From NCBI RefSeq assembly GCF_002081825.1, contig NZ_MUKU01000009.1:114073-178072 (forward strand): a stretch of DNA of 64,000 nucleotides, in the 5' to 3' direction. Both the position numbers and the translations under genes were made by a program. Origin of the DNA: Chromobacterium haemolyticum (GTDB lineage: Bacteria; Pseudomonadota; Gammaproteobacteria; Burkholderiales; Chromobacteriaceae). How positions within the stretch are numbered: the stretch's first letter is position 1; the number at the start of each line of letters is the position of its first letter. The notes beneath the pieces were generated by a model that was not told where the DNA came from, made no database searches, and saw only the letters and a list, made by a program, of their open reading frames with translations. This document shows positions 25,269 through 32,579 of this stretch, piece by piece.

Positions 25269-25793
25269 ATGCCCATCCTGCCCGTTACCCTGACCCAGGC
25301 CGGCCGTTCCGCCGGACACCAGCTCTCGCAACAGGAGCAAGGCGGAAAACACGGCCGCCAGCGCGAGCCCGCCGCCGCCGCCGCGGCCAGCCCCGACGCC
25401 GACAGCCGTTTCTCCGCCGACAAGCAATTTCTGGATTTATTCCACCACGCGGTGATGGACCCGCTCAGTTGCGCGCTGGACCTGCCGCTAATGGGCAAGG
25501 ACCTGCTGACCGGCCTCGGCCTGGAACACAACCCCGGCTACGCGGCGGAACGGATCATCCGCGACTTCTACCAGCTGTTCGCCCTCTATCGGCAGCAACA
25601 CCCCAAGCAATCGCCGATGCAGCAGCTGTTCATCTTCCTGGCCGTCGCGCGGCAAAGCCTGGATTGCGGCTTCAATGAAACCCATCAGGTGCTGGAAAGC
25701 ATGAATATGCTTCACGTCGCTTACCACGATCTGGTCTCCGCCAAGGAGCAAGTGACGGTGGCGCTGATCAATTTCGGCCAACCGCCGGTCTAG
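25269..25793 (+). CDS. Diverged DUF5610-like protein of unknown function
   Basis: A 174-aa protein. The N-terminal 60 residues are Gln/Ala/Arg-rich and probably disordered. The C-terminal half aligns by eye with the neighbour gene: YRQQHPKQSPMQQLFIF against YAKQHPELSQEEQAKNF, and CGFNETHQVLESMN against KGYAEAVDVLNGLK. The two therefore look like an old tandem duplication. ATG at 25269 follows AAGGAG; an upstream in-frame ATG at 25182 has no such site and lies in the hairpin. Confidence 0.6.
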   Translation: MPILPVTLTQAGRSAGHQLSQQEQGGKHGRQREPAAAAAASPDADSRFSADKQFLDLFHHAVMDPLSCALDLPLMGKDLLTGLGLEHNPGYAAERIIRDFYQLFALYRQQHPKQSPMQQLFIFLAVARQSLDCGFNETHQVLESMNMLHVAYHDLVSAKEQVTVALINFGQPPV

Positions 25794-25971
25794 GCAACGA
25801 TTCCGGCTCTAGCACGGAACGCGCCTCAAGAGCCTGTCCCTCTCTCCCTGCGCTCCCCTAAGCGCGGTCGCGCACCGCGTTCTTGCCCCATATCAATTTT
25901 GATTCATCTAAAAATATGCTCACCCGTATTTTTTAGTAAATTATAATTTTGTTATTTACATTGAGCCGGAT

Positions 25972-27321
25972 ATGGAATTACTGATAGGCACGATAGTCAC
26001 GCTGCTGGTGGGCCGGGCTATCTTCAAAGGCTACTCCGCCACCGGCGTGCTGATGCTGGGCGGCCTGGCGCTGCTGATCGCTACCGCCTTGCAAGGCTTG
26101 CCGGTGCTGCCCAAGAACGTGGCGGCCACCGGTCACGCCGCCACCGACATCGCCGAGTTCGTCAAATCCCTGCTCAGCAGCCGCGCCGCGGACCTGGGCC
26201 TGATGGTGATGGCGCTGTGCGGCTTCGCCGGCTATATGACCCATATCGGCGCCAACGACATGGTGGTCAAGCTGGCTTCCAAGCCGCTCAGCCGCATCAA
26301 GTCGCCGTACGTGCTAATGGTGGCGGCTTACTTCGTCGCCTGCCTGCTGTCGCTGGCGGTGTCCTCCGCCACCGGCCTGGGCGTATTGCTGATGGCCACT
26401 TTGTTCCCGCTGATGGTGAACATGGGCATCAGCCGCGGCGCGGCCGCGGCCATCTGCGCATCGCCGGCGGCGCTGATCTTGTCGCCCACCTCCGGCGACG
26501 TGGTGATCGCCGCCCAAGCCTCGGGCATGCCGCTGATCGACTTCGCCTTCAAGACCACGCTGCCCATTTCCCTGCTGGCCATCGCCGGCATAGGCTGCGC
26601 CCACTTCTTCTGGCAGCGCTATCTGGACCGCAAGGAAAACCTGCCGCTGACGCGCCAGGACGTGCACGAGATCGTCACCGACGCGCCGGCGCTGTACTGC
26701 CTGCTGCCGTTCACGCCCATCGCCGGCGTGCTGGTGTTCAACGGCAAGCTGGCGCCGGAACTGCACATCGTCACCGTATTGATCCTGTGCATCGCGCTGG
26801 CCGCGCTGGTGGAATTCCTGCGCCATCGCCGCGCCGCGCCGGTGTTCGCTGGCTTGGAAGTGGCTTACAAAGGCATGGGCGACGCCTTCAGCAGCGTGGT
26901 GATGCTGATCGTGGCCGCCGGCGTGTTCGCCCACGGCCTATCCGCGCTGGGCTTCATCAATCAGCTGATCGGCCTGGCGCAGTCCTTCGGCTCCGGGGCC
27001 ATGGTGTTGATGCTGGTGCTGGTGGCGATCACCACGCTGGCCGCGCTGACCACCGGCTCCGGCAACGCGCCCTTCTACGCCTTCGTGGAACTGATCCCCA
27101 AACTGGCGGCCGAAGCCGGCATCAACCCCGCCTTCCTCGCCATCCCCATGCTACAGGCGTCCAATCTGGGCCGCACCGTGTCGCCGGTGTCGGGCGTGGT
27201 GGTGGCCTGCGCCGGCATGGGCCAGGTGTCCCCGTTCGAGATCGTCAAGCGCACCTCGGTGCCGGTGATCGTCGGCCTGGTGATTGTGGTGCTGGGCACG
27301 CTGGCGCTGGTGCCGGCCTGA
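25972..27321 (+). CDS. dcuC: DcuC family anaerobic C4-dicarboxylate transporter
   Basis: A 449-aa membrane protein with about 11-12 hydrophobic segments and DcuC hallmarks: GYMTHIGANDMVVKLASKPLS, SATGLGVLLMATLFPLMVNMG, ALILSPTSGDVVIAAQASG, TTGSGNAPFYAFVELIPKLA and SNLGRTVSPVSGVVVACAGM. It exchanges or effluxes succinate and related diacids. The upstream 150 bp is AT-rich, as in a promoter. The TGA stop is the left flank of element A8. Confidence 0.9.
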   Translation: MELLIGTIVTLLVGRAIFKGYSATGVLMLGGLALLIATALQGLPVLPKNVAATGHAATDIAEFVKSLLSSRAADLGLMVMALCGFAGYMTHIGANDMVVKLASKPLSRIKSPYVLMVAAYFVACLLSLAVSSATGLGVLLMATLFPLMVNMGISRGAAAAICASPAALILSPTSGDVVIAAQASGMPLIDFAFKTTLPISLLAIAGIGCAHFFWQRYLDRKENLPLTRQDVHEIVTDAPALYCLLPFTPIAGVLVFNGKLAPELHIVTVLILCIALAALVEFLRHRRAAPVFAGLEVAYKGMGDAFSSVVMLIVAAGVFAHGLSALGFINQLIGLAQSFGSGAMVLMLVLVAITTLAALTTGSGNAPFYAFVELIPKLAAEAGINPAFLAIPMLQASNLGRTVSPVSGVVVACAGMGQVSPFEIVKRTSVPVIVGLVIVVLGTLALVPA

Positions 27322-27472
27322 GAACTTGTTCAAAGTCTGCTGCCCGTCGGCAGGATGGATATAAGAAGCGCGTTGAAAACAGCTCCGAAATGCTCATGTA
27401 CCGTATGTACATTCCGCTTCCTCAGCCGCAACGCCTTGTCTCGCCCTAGCTCGCGAGACTTTGAACAGGCTC
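27322..27472 (+). repeat. Family A palindromic element, copy A8 (TGA-flanked)
   Basis: A 151-bp copy whose flanks are TGA on both sides (27319-27321, the dcuC stop, and 27473-27475). The arms GAACTTGTTCAAAGTCT and AGACTTTGAACAGGCTC differ from other copies but still pair. Core TGTACCGTATGTACA. Confidence 0.9.
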
Positions 27473-27475
27473 TGA

Positions 27476-27520
27476 GAACCCGTTTCCGATCTGCTGCGCT
27501 TCAGCAATAAGGCGTTTGAA
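27476..27520 (+). repeat. Solo left part of a family A element (A8b)
   Basis: GAACCCGTTTCCGATCTGCT and the following bases match the first 45 bp of family A, starting immediately after the TGA that closes A8. The core and right half are missing. Confidence 0.65.
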
Positions 27521-27552
27521 GCGCCGCCAAACCCGGCGCCCGCCGAAGAGAA

Positions 27553-27575
27553 CACGACCGCCCATAGGCGGCCGT
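27553..27575. terminator. Hairpin between convergent dcuC and M35 protease genes
   Basis: ACGACCGCC and GGCGGCCGT pair around CATA with one mismatch and are followed by TTT on the plus strand. A modest terminator, most likely for the rightward transcript. Confidence 0.45.
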
Positions 27576-27597
27576 TTCCCATTGCTCAAGGGAAAGC

Positions 27598-28710
27598 TTA
27601 CTGCTGGGCCGGGGTGTTCTCGGCGAAGTATTCGTGGTTGTCGGCGTTGTTCAAAGCTTGAGCCGGATTAGTCTTCGCCAAATTCTTGGCGCCGCTCTGA
27701 CCATAAACGTGGTCGTCGGTGCCCGCCACCACGGTGAAGTGAGACAACTCATGCACCAGGGTGCCGCCCTTGGAGTCGGTGCCGCTGGTCGGTGCGTTCC
27801 AGAAGGCGCCGCACAGATAGATCTTGTACGGCTGCGCCGGATAGACGTAGGCGTAAGTGCCGGCCTGGGTGCAACCACAATCGATGCTGATCGGCTTGGT
27901 GTCCAGCGCGTCCTTGATGCTGACGTAATGGGACTTGGCGGTGTTCCAGTTGGCCAGCGCGTACTTGCCGAACCACGTGGTGTAGCGCGGGGTGCCGGAC
28001 GGAGAGCCGGACAGATAGCTGACCGAATCGTTGGCCATATTGATGGCCGCGCTGACGCCGCCGTTGGTCTGGCTTTGCTGGGTCACAGAGCAATTAGCCG
28101 CGTAAGTGACGCTGGAAGCGGCCGCCTTGCGGCTGAGGATGGACCATTCGCGCTGCGCGTCCAGCGACTGCTTCAGCAGCTTGCTTCTGCGGCCGGCCAC
28201 CGACACGCTGGCGGTATTGGAGCTGAGCACCTCGTCGGCCACGACGGCGGCGTCCGCGCCAGAGGCGATCTTGGCGTTAAGCTGCGGCGCGGCGCGGTTC
28301 AGCACGCGGGAACTGGCTGCCTGGAAGCGCACGTCGAAACGGCCGCTTTTCGACATATCGTAATAGTCGGACACCTTGACCTTGACGCTCAGCGAAGCAC
28401 CCGGCGCCAGCGCCACGGTATCCTTGATGGTGGGCACCGCCCGCTTGTAGCGCGGCCCCAGATAGCTGACCGGCTTGCCGTCGCGGCTCACCTCGAAAAT
28501 CTGTTCCTGCAGTTCCTGCCCCGGCACGTACCACTTGTAGATACGCAAGGTTTCCTTGCCGGTATTGCGGTAATTCAGCACCACCTCGACATCCTGATCC
28601 GCCGCCACCGAGGCCTGCTGCTTGGCCACGCTCACTTGCAGATCATGCGCCTGAACCAGGCCGCTCCCCAAAGCCATCACGAACAAGGCAATCGGCAACA
28701 ATTTTTTCAT
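27598..28710 (-). CDS. Secreted M35-type zinc metalloendopeptidase (deuterolysin / peptidyl-Lys family)
   Basis: A 370-aa secreted protease. The signal peptide ends GLVQAHD. Residues about 23-140 form a beta-rich N-terminal domain. The catalytic domain has HELSH (H320, E321, H324) and AGTDDHVYG, supplying the third ligand D333; this is the aspzincin pattern rather than a Glu or His third ligand. Six cysteines in the second half suggest disulfides. Members of the family cleave before lysine or act broadly; specificity cannot be read here. It faces dcuC convergently. Confidence 0.88.
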   Translation of the reverse strand: MKKLLPIALFVMALGSGLVQAHDLQVSVAKQQASVAADQDVEVVLNYRNTGKETLRIYKWYVPGQELQEQIFEVSRDGKPVSYLGPRYKRAVPTIKDTVALAPGASLSVKVKVSDYYDMSKSGRFDVRFQAASSRVLNRAAPQLNAKIASGADAAVVADEVLSSNTASVSVAGRRSKLLKQSLDAQREWSILSRKAAASSVTYAANCSVTQQSQTNGGVSAAINMANDSVSYLSGSPSGTPRYTTWFGKYALANWNTAKSHYVSIKDALDTKPISIDCGCTQAGTYAYVYPAQPYKIYLCGAFWNAPTSGTDSKGGTLVHELSHFTVVAGTDDHVYGQSGAKNLAKTNPAQALNNADNHEYFAENTPAQQ

Positions 28711-29059
28711 TGATCTTCTCCTGGTGGAAACACCGGCTAGTCCCGCCGCGCTTGTGGCCCGGCAAGGCTTCCAGCCCTTCCAACCCCTTTGTCATCACGT
28801 GTTTATTAAAATGGATCGCAAACATATTTCGAATGCGAAAGTCATTAATTACATGACGAAAACATGATTTCAATCAAGAAAAGCGCCCCTGCCGACACGG
28901 AATCGGCGGCTGTCTGATTTTTGGCACGCTTCATAAAACAACCTGTTCTAGGTTAAAGTAGCGGGTTGCCCTGCTTGGTGAGACCGATCCAGGCAGGCGA
29001 CATGTCGGCAGGCCCGCGCCTCGCCCGGCTCCACATCTCAAGCTTCGACTGTTTATCGA
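28711..29059. other. Divergent intergenic region between M35 protease and queC
   Basis: AT-rich near the protease, with inverted repeat GTCAT-N7-ATGAC at about 28843-28861 and TTCGAATGCGAA nearby, as expected for promoters in both directions. Near queC a 9-bp stem (CCTGCTTGG/CCAGGCAGG, about 28973-29000) lies in the probable leader. It does not match the preQ1 riboswitch consensus. Confidence 0.4.
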
Positions 29060-29770
29060 ATGGCGAACACAATGAATCAGACACCTGAAAAGGCTCTGGT
29101 CGTCCTTTCCGGCGGCCAGGACTCCACTACCTGCCTGTATTGGGCCTTGCAAACCTTCGGCCATGGCAATGTCGAGGCCGTGACCTTCGACTACGGCCAG
29201 CGCCACCGCGTGGAGTTGGACTGTGCGCGCAAGATCGCCGCGCTCGCCGGCGTGCGCCAAACCGTGCTGCCCATCGACACCTTCGCCGCCATCGGCGGCA
29301 ACGCGTTGACCGACGCCGACATTGCGCCGGAAGACGGCGCCCGCGACGACGACGCGCTGCCCAACACCTTCGTGCCCGGCCGCAACCTGATCTTCCTGAC
29401 CTTCGCCGCCGCGCTGGCCTATACACGCGGCGCGCGTCACCTGGTCGCCGGCGTCGCGCAGACCGATTATTCCGGCTATCCCGATTGCCGTGAAAACACC
29501 CTCAAGGCGCTGGAAGTGGCCTTGCGGCTGGGCATGGACAGCCGAGTGGAGCTGCACGCGCCGCTGATGTATCTGTCCAAGGCGGAAACCGTCGCTTTGG
29601 CGCAACAAGTTGGCGCGATGGACGCATTATCCTGGAGCCACACCTGTTATAACGGACAGGTGCCGCCCTGCGGCCATTGCGCGTCTTGCGAGTTGCGCGC
29701 CAAGGGTTTCGCCGAAGCCGGCGTGCCCGACCCGCTGATCGTCCGCTGCCAAACTCGCCGGGAGGACTAA
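29060..29770 (+). CDS. queC: 7-cyano-7-deazaguanine synthase QueC
   Basis: A 236-aa ATP-dependent enzyme that converts 7-carboxy-7-deazaguanine to preQ0 in queuosine biosynthesis. It has the PP-loop [13 protein letters not shown], the segment [19 protein letters not shown], and zinc cysteines in [15 protein letters not shown]. The start at 29060 has a weak ribosome site, and an in-frame ATG at 29072 is also possible. One base separates it from the next gene, so the que genes form an operon. Confidence 0.94.
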   Translation: MANTMNQTPEKALVVLSGGQDSTTCLYWALQTFGHGNVEAVTFDYGQRHRVELDCARKIAALAGVRQTVLPIDTFAAIGGNALTDADIAPEDGARDDDALPNTFVPGRNLIFLTFAAALAYTRGARHLVAGVAQTDYSGYPDCRENTLKALEVALRLGMDSRVELHAPLMYLSKAETVALAQQVGAMDALSWSHTCYNGQVPPCGHCASCELRAKGFAEAGVPDPLIVRCQTRRED

Positions 29771-29771
29771 G

Positions 29772-30791
29772 ATGCACACCTCCAGCCTGATCGCCGGCGC
29801 CCGCTTCGAAGCCGCCCGGCAGGTGAGCGGCGCGCCCGACCTCACCGCGCGCCCGCACGGCCACAGCTTCCGCGTCATCGCCCGCGCCGATGCCCAATAC
29901 CCCGGCCACGAACAGCTGCAGGCGGCTTTGGATGCCGCCGTCGCGCCGCTGGACTACGCTGATCTCAATCGCCAACTGGCCCAATGCGACGATCTGGCGC
30001 TGGCCGCCCACCTGCGTTCCGCCCTGCCCTGCCCGGCGGCGCTGAGCCTGCAGAGCTCGCCGCAGCGCGGCGTGGCCCTGGACGGCGACACCGCCCTCAA
30101 TTGGATACAGGTTCAGTTCGAAGCCGCCCATCAACTGCCCCATGTGCCGGCTGGCCACAAATGCGGCCGTCTGCACGGCCACGGATTCGGCGTGCGCCTG
30201 GCCGCCGACGCCAGACTGAGCGGCCACCCGCGGCTGGAAGCCGCCTGGAGGCCGCTGTTCCTCGAACTCAACCACCGCTACCTCAACGACATCGCCGGCC
30301 TGGACAACCCCACCAGCGAAGTGTTGGCGCAATGGCTGCACCAGCGGCTGGCCGATACGCTGCCGGGCCTGGCCTGGGTGGAGGTACGCGAAACTCATAG
30401 CGCCGGCAGCCAGTTCGACGGCCAACGCTTCCGCATCTGGAAAGAGCAGCGCTTCGAAAGCGCCAGGCCCTTCGACGACAAGGGCGCCTACACCGGCCAC
30501 AGCTACCTGGTCCGGCTGATGCTCAGCGGCGAACTGGACCAGGCCATGGGCTGGCTGCTGGACTTCGGCGACGTCAAAGACCGCTTCAAGCCCCTCTACC
30601 GCCAACTGGACCACAATCCGCTGGACCAGCTCAGCGGCGTGCGCGGCGGCGACAGCGCCTCGGTGGCGGAATGGGTGCACGCCCACCTGTCCCCGCTGGT
30701 GCCGGAACTGGCGCGCATCGATCTGATGGAGCAAGAGCTGCGCGGCGTGTCGCTGATGTTCCGCGACGCCATGCGCTGGCCGCTGCTGTAA
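29772..30791 (+). CDS. Three-domain QueD-like (6-carboxytetrahydropterin synthase family) protein
   Basis: A 339-aa protein, nearly three times the usual QueD length of about 120. Domain 1 (about 5-105) starts ARFEAARQV and keeps only PHGHSF. Domain 2 (about 112-225) has the full QueD signature FEAAHQL, HKCGRLHGHGF with the catalytic cysteine, LNHRYLND, NPTSEVLAQWL and the glutamate in VRETHSAGS. Domain 3 (about 230-339) has FESARPF, TGHSY, LLDFGDVKDRF, LDHNPLD and MEQELRG but lacks the cysteine and one zinc histidine. It should make 6-carboxytetrahydropterin for QueE, with only the middle domain obviously catalytic. The family forms T-fold oligomers, so the fusion may replace homo-oligomer contacts (inference). 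Confidence 0.85.
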   Translation: MHTSSLIAGARFEAARQVSGAPDLTARPHGHSFRVIARADAQYPGHEQLQAALDAAVAPLDYADLNRQLAQCDDLALAAHLRSALPCPAALSLQSSPQRGVALDGDTALNWIQVQFEAAHQLPHVPAGHKCGRLHGHGFGVRLAADARLSGHPRLEAAWRPLFLELNHRYLNDIAGLDNPTSEVLAQWLHQRLADTLPGLAWVEVRETHSAGSQFDGQRFRIWKEQRFESARPFDDKGAYTGHSYLVRLMLSGELDQAMGWLLDFGDVKDRFKPLYRQLDHNPLDQLSGVRGGDSASVAEWVHAHLSPLVPELARIDLMEQELRGVSLMFRDAMRWPLL

Positions 30792-30862
30792 GAACCTGTT
30801 TACGATCTGCTGCGCGTCGTGAGACGTGGCTCGCCTTAGCTCGCAAGATCGTACACACGCTC
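30792..30862 (+). repeat. Family A palindromic element, internally deleted copy A9
   Basis: A 71-bp remnant with both ends: GAACCTGTTTACGATCTGCT at the left, and CTCGCCTTAGCTCGCAAGATCGTACACACGCTC at the right. The central core is gone. The left flank is TAA (the queD-like stop) and the right flank is CAA, one change from a matching duplication. It lies between queD-like and queE. Confidence 0.8.
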
Positions 30863-30894
30863 CAAGCCCACCTCATTCATGTAGAGAACACAAT

Positions 30895-31530
30895 GTGACG
30901 ACTTACACGGTCAAGGAAATCTTCTATACGCTGCAGGGCGAGGGCCGCCAGGCCGGCCGCGCCGCGGTGTTCTGCCGCTTTGCCGGCTGCAATCTGTGGT
31001 CCGGCCGCGAAGAGGACCGCGCCAAGGCGGTCTGCCAATTCTGCGACACCGACTTCGTCGGCGTCGGCCCGGACGGCGGCAAGTTCAAGAGCGCGGCGGC
31101 GCTGGCCGAGCGCATCGCCTCGGAATGGCCGACCGGCGCCGGCGGCACGCCCTATGTGGTGTGCACCGGCGGCGAGCCGCTGCTGCAACTGGACGCCGAG
31201 CTGATCGCCGAACTGCACCGGCTCGGCTTCGAAGTGGCGGTGGAAACCAACGGCACCGTGGCCGCGCCGCCGGGGCTGGACTGGATCTGCGTCAGCCCCA
31301 AGGCCGGAGCGGAGCTGCTGCTGCGCAGCGGCGACGAACTCAAGCTGGTCTACCCGCAAGCGACGCAGATGCCGGAAACCGTAGAACAGCTGGACTTCGA
31401 CACCTTCTATCTGCAGCCCATGGACGGCCCGAACCTTGCGGCCAACACCCGCGCCGCCATCGCCTACTGCATGACGCACCCGCGCTGGCGGCTGTCGGTT
31501 CAGACACATAAAGTTACCAATATCCGCTGA
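30895..31530 (+). CDS. queE: 7-carboxy-7-deazaguanine synthase QueE
   Basis: A 211-aa radical SAM enzyme that converts 6-carboxytetrahydropterin to 7-carboxy-7-deazaguanine. The cluster cysteines follow CX14CX2C (GCNLWSGREEDR to CQFC), the spacing known for some betaproteobacterial QueE, rather than CX3CX2C. TGGEPLLQ and FEVAVETNGT are further family motifs. The start is read as GTG at 30895, because the nearby ATG at 30893 is immediately followed by TGA out of frame. Upstream in-frame sequence belongs to the repeat element. The ribosome site (AGAGAA) is weak. Confidence 0.92.
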   Translation: MTTYTVKEIFYTLQGEGRQAGRAAVFCRFAGCNLWSGREEDRAKAVCQFCDTDFVGVGPDGGKFKSAAALAERIASEWPTGAGGTPYVVCTGGEPLLQLDAELIAELHRLGFEVAVETNGTVAAPPGLDWICVSPKAGAELLLRSGDELKLVYPQATQMPETVEQLDFDTFYLQPMDGPNLAANTRAAIAYCMTHPRWRLSVQTHKVTNIR

Positions 31531-31537
31531 ACTTGCC

Positions 31538-31553
31538 GGGCCCTTCGGGGCCC
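31538..31553 (+). terminator. GC hairpin after queE
   Basis: GGGCCC-TTCG-GGGCCC, a stable tetraloop hairpin 7 bp after the queE stop. It is followed by AACTCTTATCC without a T-run, so termination may be incomplete. Confidence 0.55.
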
Positions 31554-31612
31554 AACTCTTATCCGCCTCCCCCGCCCCCTTCGTTCCTCCCGCAAAAAAT
31601 ATCGCGCCCCGC

Positions 31613-31729
31613 TGTAAGGAGGCCGCGCCGACGCCGACTCATGGCCAGGAAGAACTGCCGACCGCATCTGGCGCCACGATAAAAAAAATCGCGACTACAG
31701 TGTAAGAATCCGGAAACGATCTCGACTCA
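31613..31729 (+). promoter_or_regulatory. Two candidate ECF-sigma promoters upstream of bufA1
   Basis: GTAAGG (31614-31619) and GTAAGA (31702-31707) are each followed, exactly 15 bases later, by CGACTC (31635-31640) and CGACTC (31723-31728). This two-block pattern resembles the GTAACC-N16-CGAA type used by the Caulobacter SigF ECF factor that controls related operons (from memory). The first copy overlaps a sequence resembling family B repeat DNA, so the second is the stronger candidate. A standard-looking -10 TATAAT also occurs at 31788-31793 without a good -35. Confidence 0.45.
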
Positions 31730-31839
31730 ATGAATGTCCGGACCCGGCAAGCTTTCTCAATGCGAGAGTCCGGCAGACTGGCTCGTTTATAATCACCCCA
31801 TCATGATTCGGCCTCCGGCCGTTAAACAGGAGAAACACC

Positions 31840-32100
31840 ATGAGTACCAGCAAAACCCTGATCGCCTCCGCACTTAGCGCCGTCGTCGCCATCGGCGCGC
31901 TGGCTTCCGCTCCAGTGGCCGCCGCCGACAAGGAGAAGTGCTACGGCATCGCCCAAGCCGGCAAGAACGACTGCGCGTCCGCCACCGGCGCCCACTCCTG
32001 CGCCGGCCAGGCCAAGATGGACAAGGACCCGGGCGACTGGAAATACGTGGCCAAGGGCAGCTGCGAGAAAATGGGCGGCAGCACCGCTCCCAAGAAGTAA
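31840..32100 (+). CDS. bufA1: Bufferin-type precursor peptide 1 (DUF2282)
   Basis: An 86-aa exported peptide with a Sec signal (about 1-29, ending APVAAAD). The mature part is about 57 residues with four cysteines, C34, C45, C54 and C75, in the family pattern [18 protein letters not shown] and KGSCE. DUF2282 peptides are modified on cysteine by the neighbouring MNIO enzyme and, as bufferins, bind copper in the periplasm (recent literature on Caulobacter). GGAG precedes the ATG. First gene of bufA1-bufA2-bufB-bufC-doxX. Confidence 0.88.
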   Translation: MSTSKTLIASALSAVVAIGALASAPVAAADKEKCYGIAQAGKNDCASATGAHSCAGQAKMDKDPGDWKYVAKGSCEKMGGSTAPKK

Positions 32101-32263
32101 GCCGGATTCGGCCGGAGCGCGGCCTTCGTCGCGCTCCGGCCGGAATCTGAATGAAATCTGAAAGAACAAATTTCAAATCCATGTAGTCTCAACGAGGTTT
32201 GCCAAACGTCGGCCTTGAAATGCTCTCCAAGGCTGGCCCACACCTACCTCACAGGAGACTGAC

Positions 32264-32539
32264 ATGAACACCTCTCGCAAACTGCTTGCCTCCGCCGTCG
32301 GCGCCGTCATCGCGCTGGGCGTCGCCGCCTCGGCTCAGGCCGAAGACGCGCCGCAGCCCAAGGAAAAATGCTACGGCGTCACCCCGGCCGGCAAGAACGA
32401 CTGCGCGTCCGCCGACGGCGCCCATTATTGCGCCGGCGAGGCCAAGGTCGACAATGACCCGAACGAGTGGCACAACGTGCCCAAGGGCACTTGCGAAAGC
32501 CTGGGCGGCCGCACCACGCCGCCACCCAAACAATCCTGA
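32264..32539 (+). CDS. bufA2: Bufferin-type precursor peptide 2 (DUF2282)
   Basis: A 91-aa paralogue of the preceding gene, with signal peptide ending ASAQAEDA and cysteines C36, C47, C56 and C77 at identical spacing to bufA1 ([23 protein letters not shown]). Its C-terminal tail is Pro-rich (TTPPPKQS) where bufA1 has a Lys-rich tail. AGGAG precedes the ATG. The 163-bp gap after bufA1 has no gene. Two precursors served by one modification enzyme suggest a recent duplication or two metal affinities (inference). Confidence 0.88.
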   Translation: MNTSRKLLASAVGAVIALGVAASAQAEDAPQPKEKCYGVTPAGKNDCASADGAHYCAGEAKVDNDPNEWHNVPKGTCESLGGRTTPPPKQS

Positions 32540-32579
32540 TCGCTCCTCCGGGCCCGCCCGGATGGGCGACCCGAGGTGA

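Noticed and set aside
28973..29000. Possible preQ1 riboswitch before queC
   Set aside because: There is a stem-loop, but the conserved preQ1-I loop and A-rich tail are absent, so only a generic hairpin is recorded.
31788..31793. Perfect TATAAT as a standard promoter for bufA1
   Set aside because: No acceptable -35 lies 16-18 bp upstream, so it is kept only as a note beside the ECF-like motifs.
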